A DNA stretch of 64,000 bases, taken from contig NC_052510.1 of the NCBI RefSeq assembly GCF_014356525.2, positions 59,755,274-59,819,273 on the forward strand, in the 5' to 3' direction. Made by a program: the position numbers and the translations under genes. Position 1 is the stretch's first letter. Every line of letters begins with the position of its first letter. This document shows, piece by piece, positions 43,065 to 55,589 of the stretch. This DNA comes from Nilaparvata lugens. Its lineage: Eukaryota; Arthropoda; Insecta; Hemiptera; Delphacidae. A model generated the notes under the pieces. The model did not search any database and was not told the DNA's origin. It saw only the letters and a list, made by a program, of their open reading frames with translations.

Positions 43065-43420
43065 CTTTGGGAGGCTCCTTTCCTTATATTATCTTTGAAA
43101 TGCAACATTTGAAAAACTTCGTATATATGTCGACGCGCAATTAAAAAGGACATACCTGTTAAATTTCATCGAAATATATTGCCGTCTATCGGTGAATGCG
43201 CAACATATAAACATAGAGAAATGCACAGCCGTCGACATGAATCTTAGACCTCACTTCGCTCGGTCAATTATATACAGTGATGTCGGAGTAATGAGGGATT
43301 CCTTCTCTTTTCATATTATCCTTGAAATGCAAATTTGAAAAAACCTGTGTATTAATACATCGACGCGCGCAGTGAAAAAGGAATATTCTGCCAAATCTCA
43401 TAGAATTCTATCAAACTTAT
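43065..43420. repeat. Two partial family A copies in a row
   Basis: 43065-43267 ends gacctcacttcgctcggtca. 43280-43420 restarts in the middle of the element (ttcatattatccttgaaatg, catcgacgcgcgcag). Both are truncated and diverged. Confidence 0.7.
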
Positions 43421-44020
43421 CTAATATCATAGAATTTCTATATGATAGTCTATCATATCCATCTCTCCTTGGAACCAATCCTTAATTGAGAAACAGACTC
43501 TATTCTGGCCTGGATTGAATCAAGGTTTTGAAATGCCAAGTAATAAACCTAAACTGCCTGCAGGTATTAATATATAATACAATATCCATTACAGTTTCCT
43601 ACCAATTCTAATACTGATCATTAACATTCAAATGAACATTCCAAGTATGGATATAGGCTAATTAGTACTGGATTCGAGAAAGTACACGTTGCACAGTGCC
43701 TCCCAACTGTAAATTCCGATGTGGTCCTCGACATTATTGCTTGTAGGTGAGGGAGTTACATAGAAACATTTTTTTGGAACCCCTGGTACATTGCGTTTTC
43801 GCTATTTGTGCTTATTTAAAAAAAATAGAGATTCCGGAAATGCTTATACATGAGCTTCCTGATAGTGATAGAGTACCGTACTCCATTTTATGTTGCATTG
43901 TTGAGAAACTTTCAGCTACCCAAATTAGATTATTTAATATATGAACTGGAAGGACTCACTACTCACACAACTCTGATTCCTCATTCTTTATCTTATCCAA
44001 GATACCCTTCATCAACCCTC
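43421..44020. other. Unrecognised spacer
   Basis: Contains an open frame of 65 codons at 43747-43944 without any recognisable motif. I do not call it a gene. Confidence 0.3.
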
Positions 44021-44023
44021 CCT

Positions 44024-44195
44024 ATCTGAGAAGTACACCTTTTCCAACTGTATTTGAGAAAGTATTAATTGAGATAGTCATTAGTATTGATGAGAAAACG
44101 TCAGATGTAAATGAGAATAGTCAATTGCATTTGAGAAGTCATCACTTGTAGTGAGAATAGTGAATTTTATCTGAAAAAGTATATTTTAACTTGAG
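44024..44195. repeat. Left inverted minisatellite end
   Basis: Degenerate units of about 20-25 bp built on atttgagaatagtcaattgt. The reverse complement of 50110-50337 aligns along the whole length (ccttttccaa, tttgagaaagtat, gtcagatgt, aaatgagaatagtcaattg, gaagtcatcac). Confidence 0.75.
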
Positions 44196-46743
44196 AACAA
44201 TAATGAATAGAATAGAACAGAACTTTATTTGCACTTCTTTCAACATTACAGAAAATGAAAATAATACCTCCAATTCAATTCAAACTCAACTAAATTTTAC
44301 AAATAAATTGAACAAGCATTCTTTTCATCATAAATAAAAGTTCTTAGGCTTAGCCGAGGCGTCAGCCGACGTGATAGATTCTTTATTATACATTATACCA
44401 TATTGAATAATTGTATGGTTCTTGTGATTCCATATTCACTCAATAAATATTTCTCCCTATCATTCCTATCCAATTCTCCTTTCTCATACCTAACTAATTC
44501 TCGTAATTATCATAACTAAACATTGTAACTCAACTTTTAAAAAGCATTCACACTCTTAAATTCACCCTCTTAAGGGACCTTGTATGCGTCAATGTGGCTG
44601 GACTTATAAAACATACAAACAACATAATTATTAACTTCACGAACAAAAACCAAAACTTTGAAATTTAAATAGAGTCACCTCTTACTTTGTACTCTACAAA
44701 AATAAAATTGAATTAAAATACAGTCAACTTTCATTAATTCATCAGTAATCTAAAAAAAGAGAAATAATATACAGAAACAAAAGAGAGAAAGAATAAATAA
44801 GTAAAACAACACCTCTTAAAAATCTTAGAATAATCAATCAATTAAGTCATCTGCATAGATCAAAGCACTACTTAATAATACATAAAGTCTTGCGGCTTCT
44901 CATGTTTATGATAAAATACTACTTTTATAGCTAATAACTCTAATAATAATCCTAAAAAGACTTTTCCACTTCAACATTAAAATGTACATTTCACAATATG
45001 CATAACAAGATATCAATAACAATAAAGAGGAAATGACTCTTATCGATTATAAACTCCTAAAAATTGAATTCCTTTATCAATTCTCGCCTGTATTCCACTG
45101 CCTCCCTCAATATCCTACTAGACTCGTCCAAAATTTTCCATTCAGATACTCAATTACTGTCTCTCTCTCTAGCATCGCCCCTCTCAGATATTTCTTTCTT
45201 ATTTCACCCAAAATTGAACATTTACCGATGAAATGATAAGCATCTTCCGTTTCTCGGCTATTGCACATAGAACAGATACCTATCCCCTCATCTCTTTGCG
45301 GTGCGTGATTGAGCGATAATAGCCCAGAGGAGGCCCTTGAAAATCATCGAGGTAACATTCCGTTTGGACTCATCATTCATGTAATTTCTCGTTCCATCGT
45401 CAATTTTTACATCTGCGTAGATTCTGTGAAACTGTGACCGCTCTCTTCTCTCTAGCCACTTACTTTTAACTTTAGCTTTTATCTTCTCCATTACCCTCTC
45501 CCACGTTGCTTCCCACCCCCCCCAGAAATTTGCTGCTTGCCAGTTGTCCGCTGTTATCGGCAATTCAATATCAAACTCACTTAATATCCGTCTCCATTCA
45601 GAATACCAACCACACTTTTATCTTAAACAATGCCTTGCGATCAATGTTCGATATCGGTCGCCAGGTATCTCAAAAGAATTCAATACATATTTTATATGAA
45701 CGCTCAAAGTATACAACCACAAAATTTCCTTTCCTGTCACTAAGTCTACTATATAATTTGGCGTATTACACGGTAGTCCAAATATTTTCTTGACAAACAA
45801 CCTCAGAAATTTTTCTAGTTCTTCTCTCTCCGCATATCCCCATACCTGCGCCGCATATGTTACAACTGCTTTACTTATCGAATCAAAAATTCCTCATTTC
45901 ATTGACAGAGGTGCTTCATCATTCAAAATGAGTCTTCGCCATACACTATTAATCCCAAATCTGGCAGCAAATCTGTAATCTTACATTTAAAATGTGCGGT
46001 TAGGGCAAGTCTTGATGAAAAAACAACTCGCAGGTATCTGTACTCATTCACTGTTTCAATAACTTCATTTCCATAGTACCACTTCTCTCTTTCTCCCAAT
46101 CGTCCTCCTCTTCTGAAAACTACAATCTTGGATTTAGCCATGTTCACTGTGAGATTCCACCTTATGCAATATCCCTTTAACTTATTTATCATTGACTGCA
46201 GATGTCGAGGATTCTCAGACAACAATACCACGTCATCAGAATATAACAGCGAATTTATCAGCCTCTGCCCAACATAATATACCTCCACCAATAACATCAC
46301 TCAAATCATTCAAAAATAGTGTGAATAGCAACGGGGAGAATACGCATCCCTGTTTTAATCCATTTCTGGTTTCAAAGTATTCTGTTAAGTTACCCTCCAC
46401 GCCATGCCATACAGGAGACTTCGTATTCTATATAGACTCCTCAACATCGCAATAAATTTAGTCGACACTCCCAATTCACTCAGTTTAAAAAATAAAGCCT
46501 CTCTGTCCACACTATCGTAGCCCAAAAAGAAACAGTACAACTTCTTTGTAGGTCTATTCAACGTTTTCATTGCTATATTGAATAGAACAAAAATATTATC
46601 AGTAGCCGAATAAACTCTCCGAAAGCCACACTGATTCTCTTTAATAATCTTTTCTCTTTCCTCCCACAACTGCAACCTTCTCAGTAAAATAAATGAAAAT
46701 ACTTTAGCGACAGCATTTATAAAAGATATGGCTCTATAATTAT

Positions 46744-47649
46744 TCACTTCATTAGTATCACCTTTTTTATGCAATGGAAATATATTGAACGTGGAAACCC
46801 TGTTGGTATCTGTCCACCTCTGACGATGGCATTGGAAAAAGTCAAAATAATCTCTTTGTAATTTTTTGACGCATTCTTGTAAAACTCAGCAGGAACTCTG
46901 TTATCACCTGGAGCCTTATTGTTGCGCATTGTCTTGAAGGCACTTTCCAATTCATTCATATCTATGTCTTTGTCAAGAGTTTGATCTTCAACATTCCTCG
47001 CCGCATAATATGTGACTACCCCGCAAACTGATCCAAACACTCGTCTGAAGTGTTCAACCCAATCCTCAGCACTCACAGTTCCCGAAATCTTGAACTCTCT
47101 ACACTTGAATTTCTTTATCAGAGCCCACAAATCACTGGAATCCTTGACTCTTCTGAATTGTTCTTTTATATCGCTGTAATACGCTTGCCTTTTACTCTTA
47201 CATAGCAGTTTGTATTCCTTTACTACCTTCATATAATTTTCTCTCACCTGCTCCGAATTTGATTTTCTAAACACATTCAATAGGCTGAACACTCGCTTTC
47301 TCATAACCGCACACTCTTTGTCGAACCACTTTTCTCTCCATCCTTCTCTCTTTCTATCAGGTTGGGGCACATAATTTGCAGCTCTATATACAAGATTATT
47401 TAATACTTCATAAGTATCCTCACTACTCTCGGGAAGACCATTTATTTCTCTACAAGCATTGGTGAGTTTAGATATATATTCATTCTTCCTCGCTTCCTTC
47501 CATTTCAACTTCGGTAAGAGTGGTAAAATTGTGCTCTCTCTTTCTAGAGTATCAGCCGTGATTAGCGTAGCTTCAATTGGGAAATGATCAGATAAAAATT
47601 CTGGCACAATAGAAAATTTTCCAACTATTTGCGCTAATTCGACAGCCAT
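46744..47649 (-). pseudogene. LINE-2 endonuclease-to-RT segment
   Basis: The longest intact stretch of the element (301 codons): FLSDHFPIEATLI (the SDHxP motif that ends the endonuclease), long helical linker, VSAEDWVEHFRRVFG, NKAPGDNRVPAEFYKNAS and FSNAIVRGGQIP, the entry to the RT domain. Its end is shifted relative to the next RT block (HKKGDTNEVNNYRAISFIN at 46774). Confidence 0.85.
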
Positions 47650-49187
47650 GCAACATAGATCTATTACGGAAGCCCCTCTGCCTATAAAAGTAAAGTCTCC
47701 CCACCTATCTCCCCACTTATCCTTCTATTCATAATGATGAAATTAAAAACCTCACAGAACTCCAATATTTTCTTACCTTTCATATTAATCACCTCATCCT
47801 TTGACTCTTGCTTATTACTCAGTGCATTTCCCAATTCTATTACATCTGTTAATTCCGACATGTCCTGTCCATTTCCTATTCTACCGTTAAAATCTCCAAT
47901 TAAAATCATATTATTTCTATTATGCTCTTGCACTATCATAAACTCCCATAATGTATTGAATTCTCTCTCCCATTCCATGTCTCCTCCACCACTCAGGTAA
48001 ATTGGAACTATATAATATTCATCCCGTTGTCCTGCATTCATGTGAATAACTTTCCTCTCAAGCGCATCGATTACCTTACAAAAACTCTCTATTCTTTTAC
48101 TAATTTCTATTAACTTTCCTCCCTTTGCTCTACCTCAGTTTGATTCTCCAACTGCGAATTCCCAGTATAAATTGTAATCTGGAAAACAGTTTTCAAAATA
48201 CAATTGCTTTCCTCTTTCAACAAACGTCTCCAATAGTACAAAAACATCATAATTACAAATAAAATTATATACTTGAACAATCTTACCACTTAATCCAGCC
48301 ACATTGTACGCTACTATACTCAACTGTCCCTTCTCACACGGACTGACGGCGTTATCTCAGCGGTTGCGGTCTTCGTCCTCGCCGCCTCGCTCCTCCTCAT
48401 CACACATGCTCCGCTCACGGCCCGCATCACACTCTCATCGAACATGCTCCCGATCTTCTGCAGCCCATCCTCTCCCTCCGAGACCAGTCCATTCTCCTCA
48501 TCCAGCGTGAAAACCCGACTATTCACGATTAAACGATCCACTTCAACCGATACTCTCCTCTCACTCCCGGAACTTGTTTCTTCAACTCGCCAAGCACCCG
48601 GAAAAGCTTTGATCGTCGTTTTCTTGTGTCGAAAGCAAAGTCTTTATGAATCACAAACTGTGTACCCTTCAGCTTCCTACTGTTTCTCGTGATGAAATGG
48701 ATGTCCTGATCGTCCGGAAAATGCGCAATGATTGGCCCGTTATTATTTTCTTGCCCAATGCATGTGCTCGATTAACCCAGGTACCTGCTCGTGCCCCCAA
48801 TGACTCACACAAAGTCTTTGACAGTTCTCACGTAATCCACTGTTGCACATTCATATTTCAGCCCGCGAAAAATTATATTGTTCCTTCTCGATCTATTTTC
48901 AAAATTTTCCATCTTCCTGATTATGAGATTATTCTGAATTTTTTGAGCAACAATTTGATTTCTTAACTGTTAATTCTCGACAGAGAGTTTATTCACTTTT
49001 TCAATTAGACCATTTAAATCCACCTTTGTAGCTAGCAGCGCGAGTTTTTCATCCATAGCCTTACTAAACCGCTTTTCAAAACGGTCAAATAGTGATTCAA
49101 TAAAGTCTGAGTTCACATTACCGGAAGCTTTAACACTTGGGTCTGGAGCACGCTTTTTCTGTTCCATCTCTTCGAGCTCAGGCGAAC

Positions 49188-49482
49188 TTTTAGCACGAGG
49201 ACTCTTCTTAGCACTATCGTCCGGTGAAAAGTATTGTTAGATACTGTTCTTATTCATTCAGCTTCGAATATTTCGATTCACTTGAGAACAATTTCACAAA
49301 TAAAAAACAAATTGATAATTCATTTATTACGAAAGAACTTTTAGCTCTAGGTCTCTTTTTAGCACTACCGTCTGGTGGATACTGTTTTTATTAATTTAAA
49401 CTTTGAATATTTCGATTCACTTGAAAACAATTTCACAAATAAATAACAAATTGATAATTCAATTTATTACGAAAGAACGTTT
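49188..49482 (-). repeat. Two tandem 5' monomers of LINE-2
   Basis: Units of about 145-150 bp: each contains tcttagcactatcgtccggtg or its variant, gaatatttcgattcacttga, acaatttcacaaataa and attacgaaagaac. Tandem 5' monomers act as promoter units in some LINEs. Confidence 0.8.
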
Positions 49483-49640
49483 AAGGTTAAACATGCACTA
49501 AATGAACCGATTAAGCACGACCCGTCCGGAAACTTGAGATAAGAGAGCAAAACAATTCTGCGACCGCTCCGTTCAACAGCTCACTATCAACTTCTAATTT
49601 GAGAACATACGATTTGAAATCGAAAAGTTGTCAGTTGTAA

Positions 49641-50109
49641 TTGGGGAATGATTTAAAAAAACCAATACTTCTATTTTCCATAACTGTACTCATAAAAAAT
49701 AATATGATAATATATTTTATATTCAATGAAACGTTTAGTTTTTAAATAAAAAAATATTTTTGAGCCCCAAAATCCATTGGAGAGTTACCGAATTGCTTGA
49801 TCAAGAGATTCAATTGATTGATGATAAAGTTCAATTGCGCCGTGAACATAGAGAATTTGATCTTCATCAAGTTCAAATGTTTGGAGACAAAAGTCGTGTT
49901 GCCAATACATACATAGAAATGATTCTCATTAATCATTCGTGAACAGTACAGGGGAAATAATTTTCACAATTGAAAATAATAATTTCACACATACAAAGCC
50001 TATGGAATACTGTGTACGTAAGTACAGTATCCTTTCCTGCTCAAATCAAACCTGTACTGTAGGCTACAGAAGAGTCACGACATGTCAATTGGAAAATTTT
50101 CTCATTTTC
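49641..50109. other. Interior of the element flanked by inverted minisatellite ends
   Basis: AT-rich, with an isolated 60-codon open frame (49760-49942) of unknown meaning. Nothing recognised. Confidence 0.3.
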
Positions 50110-50337
50110 AAATGTCTGCTCATGATATGATATCTTCTCATTTACATTTGACGATTTCTCAAATACAATTCACTACTCTCAATTACATGTGTGATGACTT
50201 CCTAAATACAATTGACTATTCTCATTTAGGCTACATCTGACATTCTCTCAATTACAAGTGACTATTCTCAAATACAATTGATACTTTCTCAAATTAACTT
50301 TTTACTTTCTCAAATAAAATTGGAAAAGGTGTTGTGA
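50110..50337. repeat. Right inverted minisatellite end
   Basis: Units such as ctcaaatacaattgactatt and ctcaattacaagtgactatt. Inverted relative to 44024-44195, with similar unit order. Confidence 0.75.
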
Positions 50338-51462
50338 CTACTATTTTTTTTTTTCAAGCAGGGTATGATTACTAAATCTTTTCTCCGGAACAACGTCTTT
50401 TCACAAAAAGTGAGCATGCCGTACACAAGTAAAATATTCAATCCAAGGTTTACAAGAGAGTTTTTGCAAGGATTGACAGACACAGAAGAAAATGTCAATA
50501 TGGAGAGAAACTAAGAGACAAATTTCATTTTATCATAGGCTATCCTGATCTTGAGATACAATGTTAGGTTAGCAAAGTTTGAGGCATCCGCTTCTCTAAA
50601 ACAGTAAGTGAATTCTCAGTGAAGCCTGTTCAAGAATATAAACTTACTGACGTGCTATTCTTGAATCTTAACAAGCCTCCCATTCGCATCATTCTAGCAA
50701 TAACCCAAATTCAATGCGGAAAATTCTCGGGAAATTGTGTTACCAAGTCACCATTGATTGTGATGAACCTAATTTGGCGTTGAATTGTAGAGGATTTTAT
50801 TCTCTTGGAAACAGTTCTGGATTTTTTCACTATGAAAGGTTTTTGAGTTATATGGAGAAAAAACAGGTATTTTTAACACTGTAAGGTTAGCAGAGGGTAT
50901 TTTTTGTGAAGAATCATTTTCAGACTATTTGTACCAAATAACTAAAAAATCAGTACCACAATACATTCTGGCAGCATGTTTCCTCGCTCCCTTCTCATGT
51001 CTCAAGTGAATGAACAGAAAAATAAACTATGAATTCGCTAAGCTGTGACTCAATGAGTCTGAACGAAAAAGGATATAAGTTGCTGATTCGAAAATTCACG
51101 GCAAGCCCCATAGCAAACCAGTTACTTCGAACAGTGAAGGAGACAATAGAGATATGCAGGGATATGCAAGTACCCCGCATTGTATGCTCAATCCGTAAAT
51201 GAGTTTTGTGTAAGTGTGTATTAGCGATCGTAGCACAACGTGGTGGCAATTTAGGAAACTGGAGTGTATCCCAATTAGGTGGAGTACTAACAAAATGGGG
51301 AGATTTTTTTTTATTACGTTTTTACATGGTTTTAAGCATGTAGAAGTGATTTTTACTAAAATTGAGCAGTGACACTACGGGGTCTCCCCTTAGTGTACAC
51401 ACCTCCCCTTAATGTGCTGTGTATACTTGATTGTCTCCCCGTATTATACCTTGTTCCAACAC
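50338..51462. other. Unrecognised spacer
   Basis: Unique-looking sequence with several short open frames but no recognisable domain, splice-consistent exon or repeat. Confidence 0.35.
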
Positions 51463-51477
51463 ACACACACACACACA

Positions 51478-51508
<31 letters not shown>

Positions 51509-51562
51509 CCACAACACACACACACACACACACACACACCACAACACACACACACACACCAC

Positions 51563-51643
<81 letters not shown>

Positions 51644-51776
51644 GACCAATACCCAAAATCCACTTTTTTGGACTCAGGGTACCTTGAAACGTATAGAAAT
51701 TTAGAAATTGGGGTACCTTAATTTTTTTTGGAAAGCAATACTTTCCTTACCTATGGTAATAGGGCAAGGAAAGTAA
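51463..51776. repeat. Family D, reversed partial copy with (AC)n
   Basis: A CA dinucleotide array with occasional CCACA/CAACA breaks (51463-51640), then ccaatacccaaaatccactt ... ggaaagcaatactttcctta then cctatggtaatagggcaagg. The part beyond the microsatellite is missing. Confidence 0.9.
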
Positions 51777-52532
51777 TATTTGTCAGCCCGGGAAAATTAT
51801 TACAGCATTTAATAACTATCAATTCATTAGCATTTGAATAATTGCAATATTTCAGTAATTTCCATCTGTAGTGTGAATAATCTGTTCAATTTTGAGTCCG
51901 TTTGATGGCCGTTTTAAGTTAATAAAGCAAGTAAAAGAGTTGTGGAACGTTGTTCACTGGTGTGGATAGCGCTATCTCTTTCTCGCTTTGCTCTGTTGCT
52001 AGATCGTTTTTCAACAATGTAAAAATATAGTCAATTAACAAAATATTTGATCTTGATGATGAAAATTCATTATGAAATCATTGAAAAAAAAATTGTTTTG
52101 CTTTATAAAATATAACTGATTATTTTAAACGAGAATGAACAATTAATATATCAATAAACCTGTATCAGCTACCTTCTATACAAGAGAGAGGATCGGCAAC
52201 CTTGTTTTCCTATCTTTCTCCACTGTCATTATAGCGTGGACTTCACTCATAAATTCATACATTACATATTTTTTTCATATATTTTCAATAATATAACAAT
52301 ATTCAGTGTTTACAAAAATGATACCTCACTATATAATATATGTGTCGAGGTTATCATCAAATTAATACTAATTTATGCTACAACAGATAATACAAAAATT
52401 CCAAAAATCTAAAACTATATCTATTACCCTAAGCATCACCTAGTACAAAGATACTAAACCGAGGTACTATTTTCTACATATAAATTACCTTATTTAAAAA
52501 GAATACTGCTTAAATCTAAATCCTACTTACTA
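51777..52532. other. AT-rich segment containing the 3' end of LINE-1
   Basis: The 3' UTR of the minus-strand LINE continues here, but its terminus was not located. A tctttctcgctttgctctgt stretch near 51975 and a ctttctccactgtcattata stretch near 52215 were not identified. Confidence 0.35.
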
Positions 52533-55500
52533 TTAGTTCCTCACTACTTTGTATCCCAATACTGAATAACCATGTCTAATTTTCCTTTTGAACCTATTGA
52601 AATTTTCCTCTCCTTTGATTTCTAATGGTATTCTATTAGATATTTTAGGCCCTAAATATCCTAGTGATCTTTGCCCAAACGCTGTATTCATTCTTGGTAC
52701 TTCTTGATTGTAACGTTCTCTTATTCTAGTATTATGGCTATGATTTATGATATGGTTCCTATTTTGATGTTTTTTCATATACCCTAATAACAACAATATT
52801 AGTGTTATTAATATTAATAGGCAATATTAGTATTGCCTAACGCTGAGTACTCTATTTTCTATAAATAATTCTACAGTTGAAAACTGGATTTCCCTGTTTC
52901 CCATTATTTTCAAAATGCGTTTTTGAGTTTTAAATAATGGATCTATAAAACTGAAGTTAGCTGCACCCCAAACTAACAGACCGTACCTTAAAAGAGATTC
53001 AACTAATGTTAAGTATACAGTTTTTAACATTTCTTTGTCTATGATACGCCTTAATTGATAGAATTTGTATATAAGCTTCCTTATTTTGGCAGTTGTATAT
53101 GTTATGTGTTTGTTCCATTTCAATGAATCATCTACTATTATTCCTAAATACTTTATATTGTCAGAGCGTTCTATTAGTGGGCAATTACAATTATTGTTAC
53201 AATTTCTATCACAATTATGGAGCTTCATTGTTGTCATGTGTGGTTTTGTGCTATTGTTAAAGAAAAAGCTAAAAATTTTGTTTTTTCTGAATTCAATGAC
53301 AATAAGTTATTTCTTAACCAACTAGTGATTTTTGTGAGTTCTATCTCTGCTGTTTGGAACACTTCTTCCCAGTTTTTTCCTTGAAAAAGGAGTGCTGTAT
53401 CGTCAGCAAAGGCTATAACTCTACCTTGAATTTGAATGGAGCACAACTCATTTGCAAAGATCAAATACAAAATTGGTCCTAAAACTGTTCCTTGAGGTAT
53501 TCCAAACTTCATGGAACCCTCTGCACTCATATGGTTCTCAACCTTTGTTTTTTGCTGTCGATTGCTGAGGTAGGATCTGAACCATTCAAGTGGCACTCCT
53601 CTTATACCTATTGCCTCAAGCTTTTTTATTAATAAGTCATGGGAAACAGAGTCGAAGGCCTTTGCTAAATCTAAAAATACTGCTAGACATTTATTCTTTT
53701 CCTCTAAATTGCTAGTTACAAATTTTGATAATTCTAGTACAGCTAATTCTGTACTTATACCTTTGCAGAAGCCAAATTGGTTAGGAGAAAGAATATTATT
53801 AATTTCTAAAAAGCTTATTAATCTTGATTTAACTAGTTTTTCTAAAATTTTTGATACATTGCTAATCAGTGAAATAGGTCTATAATTACTAATAATTAGT
53901 TTATCGCCTGCTTTATGTATAGGTCTGACACAGATTTGCTTCATTGCTCTTGGAAAAGTACCATATAACAAGCTCAGATTAAAAATATGAGTTAAAGGCT
54001 TAGAAATTAAATCTTTTATTCCTTTCAAGGTCCTGTTATCTAATCCATCTAGGCCTGGTGCACTATTGGTGTGTAAAGAATCAATTGTGTTTATTATTTC
54101 CTTTTCATCTATGGGGAAAAGAAACATATTATTCTGTACATGCAATTCTGGTACATTATCTGCTATAATTTCGTTAATATTTTTATTCAGAGTCTCAGAT
54201 ATTTTGTTAGCCATACTCTCTCCAATATTAACAAAGAAATTATTTACATGACTCAATAGTTCTCTAGGATTATCTTTCAGTGTGACTATGTCACCATTAA
54301 TTTTCAAAGCATTCAGTTGTATATCCTTTTTCTGATCTGAATCTGTAGCATCCTTGATTATTTTCCATGTCTTCCTTACATCATTGTTTGCTTCATTTAG
54401 TTGCATCTTGAAATAATTTTCTTTTGTAGTTTGGATGAGTGACGTCAGTGTATTTCTGTATCTTCGGTAGTAGTTAGCGAGTTCTCCGTTCTCTGGGTCC
54501 AGCTTCCTTCTTCTATTTAGAGAATCCCTTGTTCTTATAGCTGAGATAAGTCCTCGTGTTATCCATGGTTTTATGCTCTTGATCCTCTTCTTTTGTCTGT
54601 AATGATGTGTATTGCTCTCCATATGTTTTTGTAGAATTTCTAGGAACTTTTCGTAAGCTGAGTCTGTGTTATTTGACTCAAAAACCTCCGTCCATTGTTC
54701 CACTCGCAGTCCTCTTCTCAAGCCGTTCAAGTTGACAGATTTACAGTTAGTTGAGAGTTGACAGTTAGTTGAGCTCTGTTCATCCCCATTTGTTCTGTCT
54801 AACTGATGTTCTTCCAGTCCAAGAATTGTAATGAAGTGGTCTGTGATACTCGAGTGATACACGATTGGATGGATTTTACTTTTACAGTTGGTCAACATAT
54901 GATCCAAACAAGAAGACGTTCCCGCTGTTACTCTGGTAGCCTTTTTAATGCAGTTCTTCAAACCGTGTTCACTCAATAAGTCGTAATAATCATCAAGTTG
55001 ATAATGCTGATGTGGCTGTAGCGTATTAATGTTGAAGTCTCCTGCGCAAATAATAAGTTGACCTCTCAGTCTACCAAGCACTGTTTCAAAGTCCTCTAAA
55101 AACTCTGTTATGCTGGCGTAGGAAGGTGATCTGTACACTGCTAATATATCTCTCCTTTGATGTTTGAAGTCGTAGATGAAGAACGTTGGCCTGTCTGATA
55201 TTTAGTTCTACCGATTGTACATTGAGATTTTCCTTTGCATATACAATTACTCCATCATTTTGAGTACGATTATTCAAAGAGTGAAAAATATTGTAGTCCT
55301 TCAGTTGCTTCTGTGTATAATCTCTTTTGATCCAGCATTCTGTTAGTATTATTATATCGAAATCATGGGACATATCCTGTAGTTGAATCATCAGGTCATC
55401 GAAGTTCTTCCTAATACTTCTGATATTGAGAGAAAATACAGTTATATTAGAGTGTTGAAGAGCAACTTGGAGTTGTTGTTTATCCTCAATCACACTGTCC

Positions 55501-55580
55501 TCTATCTCATCCACGGAATCAAGTTCATTTGCCACATCCAGCACGTTGTTATCACTCATCATCATGTTTATTCATACGCA
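52533..55580 (-). mobile_element. LINE with endonuclease and reverse transcriptase (LINE-1 of this window)
   Basis: Minus strand: endonuclease from about 55480 (VFSLNIRSIRKNFDDL, IIILTECW, then AVYRSPSYASITEFLEDFE, QLIICAGDFNINTL, SSITDHFITIL); RT from about 54080 (NSAPGLDGLDNRTLKG, YRPISLISNVSKILEKLV, FLDLAKAFDSVSHDLL, GIPQGTVLGPILYLIFANEL, VIAFADDTALL); post-RT (YLGIIVDDSLKWNKHI, LLVWGAANFSFIDPLFKTQK) and C-terminus to 52533. RT motifs including FADD are intact. There are one-base shifts near 55120 and 53250, and a stop at 52827-52829. ORF1 and 5' UTR are absent: the sequence joins virus-like sequence near 55580. Jockey/CR1-like in style. Confidence 0.92.
53234..55138 (-). pseudogene. LINE-1 main ORF2 segment (634 codons)
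   Basis: Unbroken from the last third of the endonuclease through the whole RT core, ending after LRNNLLSLNSEKTKFLAF by a one-base shift. The order GDFN, SDH-like TDH, PGxDG, AFDS, GIPQG, FADD is the expected one. Long intact length suggests a fairly recent insertion. Confidence 0.9.
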
Positions 55581-55589
55581 CCCCTCCAT

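Larger units (their letters stand above)
44203..49640 (-). mobile_element. Near full-length LINE, frameshifted (LINE-2 of this window)
   Basis: On the minus strand: a 5' region with two tandem monomers (49482-49188); ORF1 from MEQKKRAPDPSV at 49167 with a coiled coil and a following RSRRNNIIFRGLK block; an endonuclease with VAYNVAGLSGKIV (48323) and ILIGDFNGRIG (about 47930); then an RT linker, NNKAPGDNRVPAEF, the RT core with NYRAISFINAVAKVFS, CGFRRVYSATDNIFVLF and LLYSDDVVLLS (SDD instead of the usual ADD); and a C-terminal part to about 45290. The 3' UTR ends in AATAAA and a TTCTATTC tail at 44203. At least five frameshifts or stops break ORF2. Clade uncertain (L1/RTE-like style). Confidence 0.85.

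Noticed and set aside
43747..43944. A 65-codon plus-strand frame
   Set aside because: No recognised domain, no conserved context, within AT-rich repeat debris. Length is within chance expectation.
51356..51721. Several open frames of Thr-His or Cys-Val repeats on both strands
   Set aside because: They are translations of the (AC)n microsatellite inside a family D element. A dinucleotide run is open in all frames and is not evidence of a gene.
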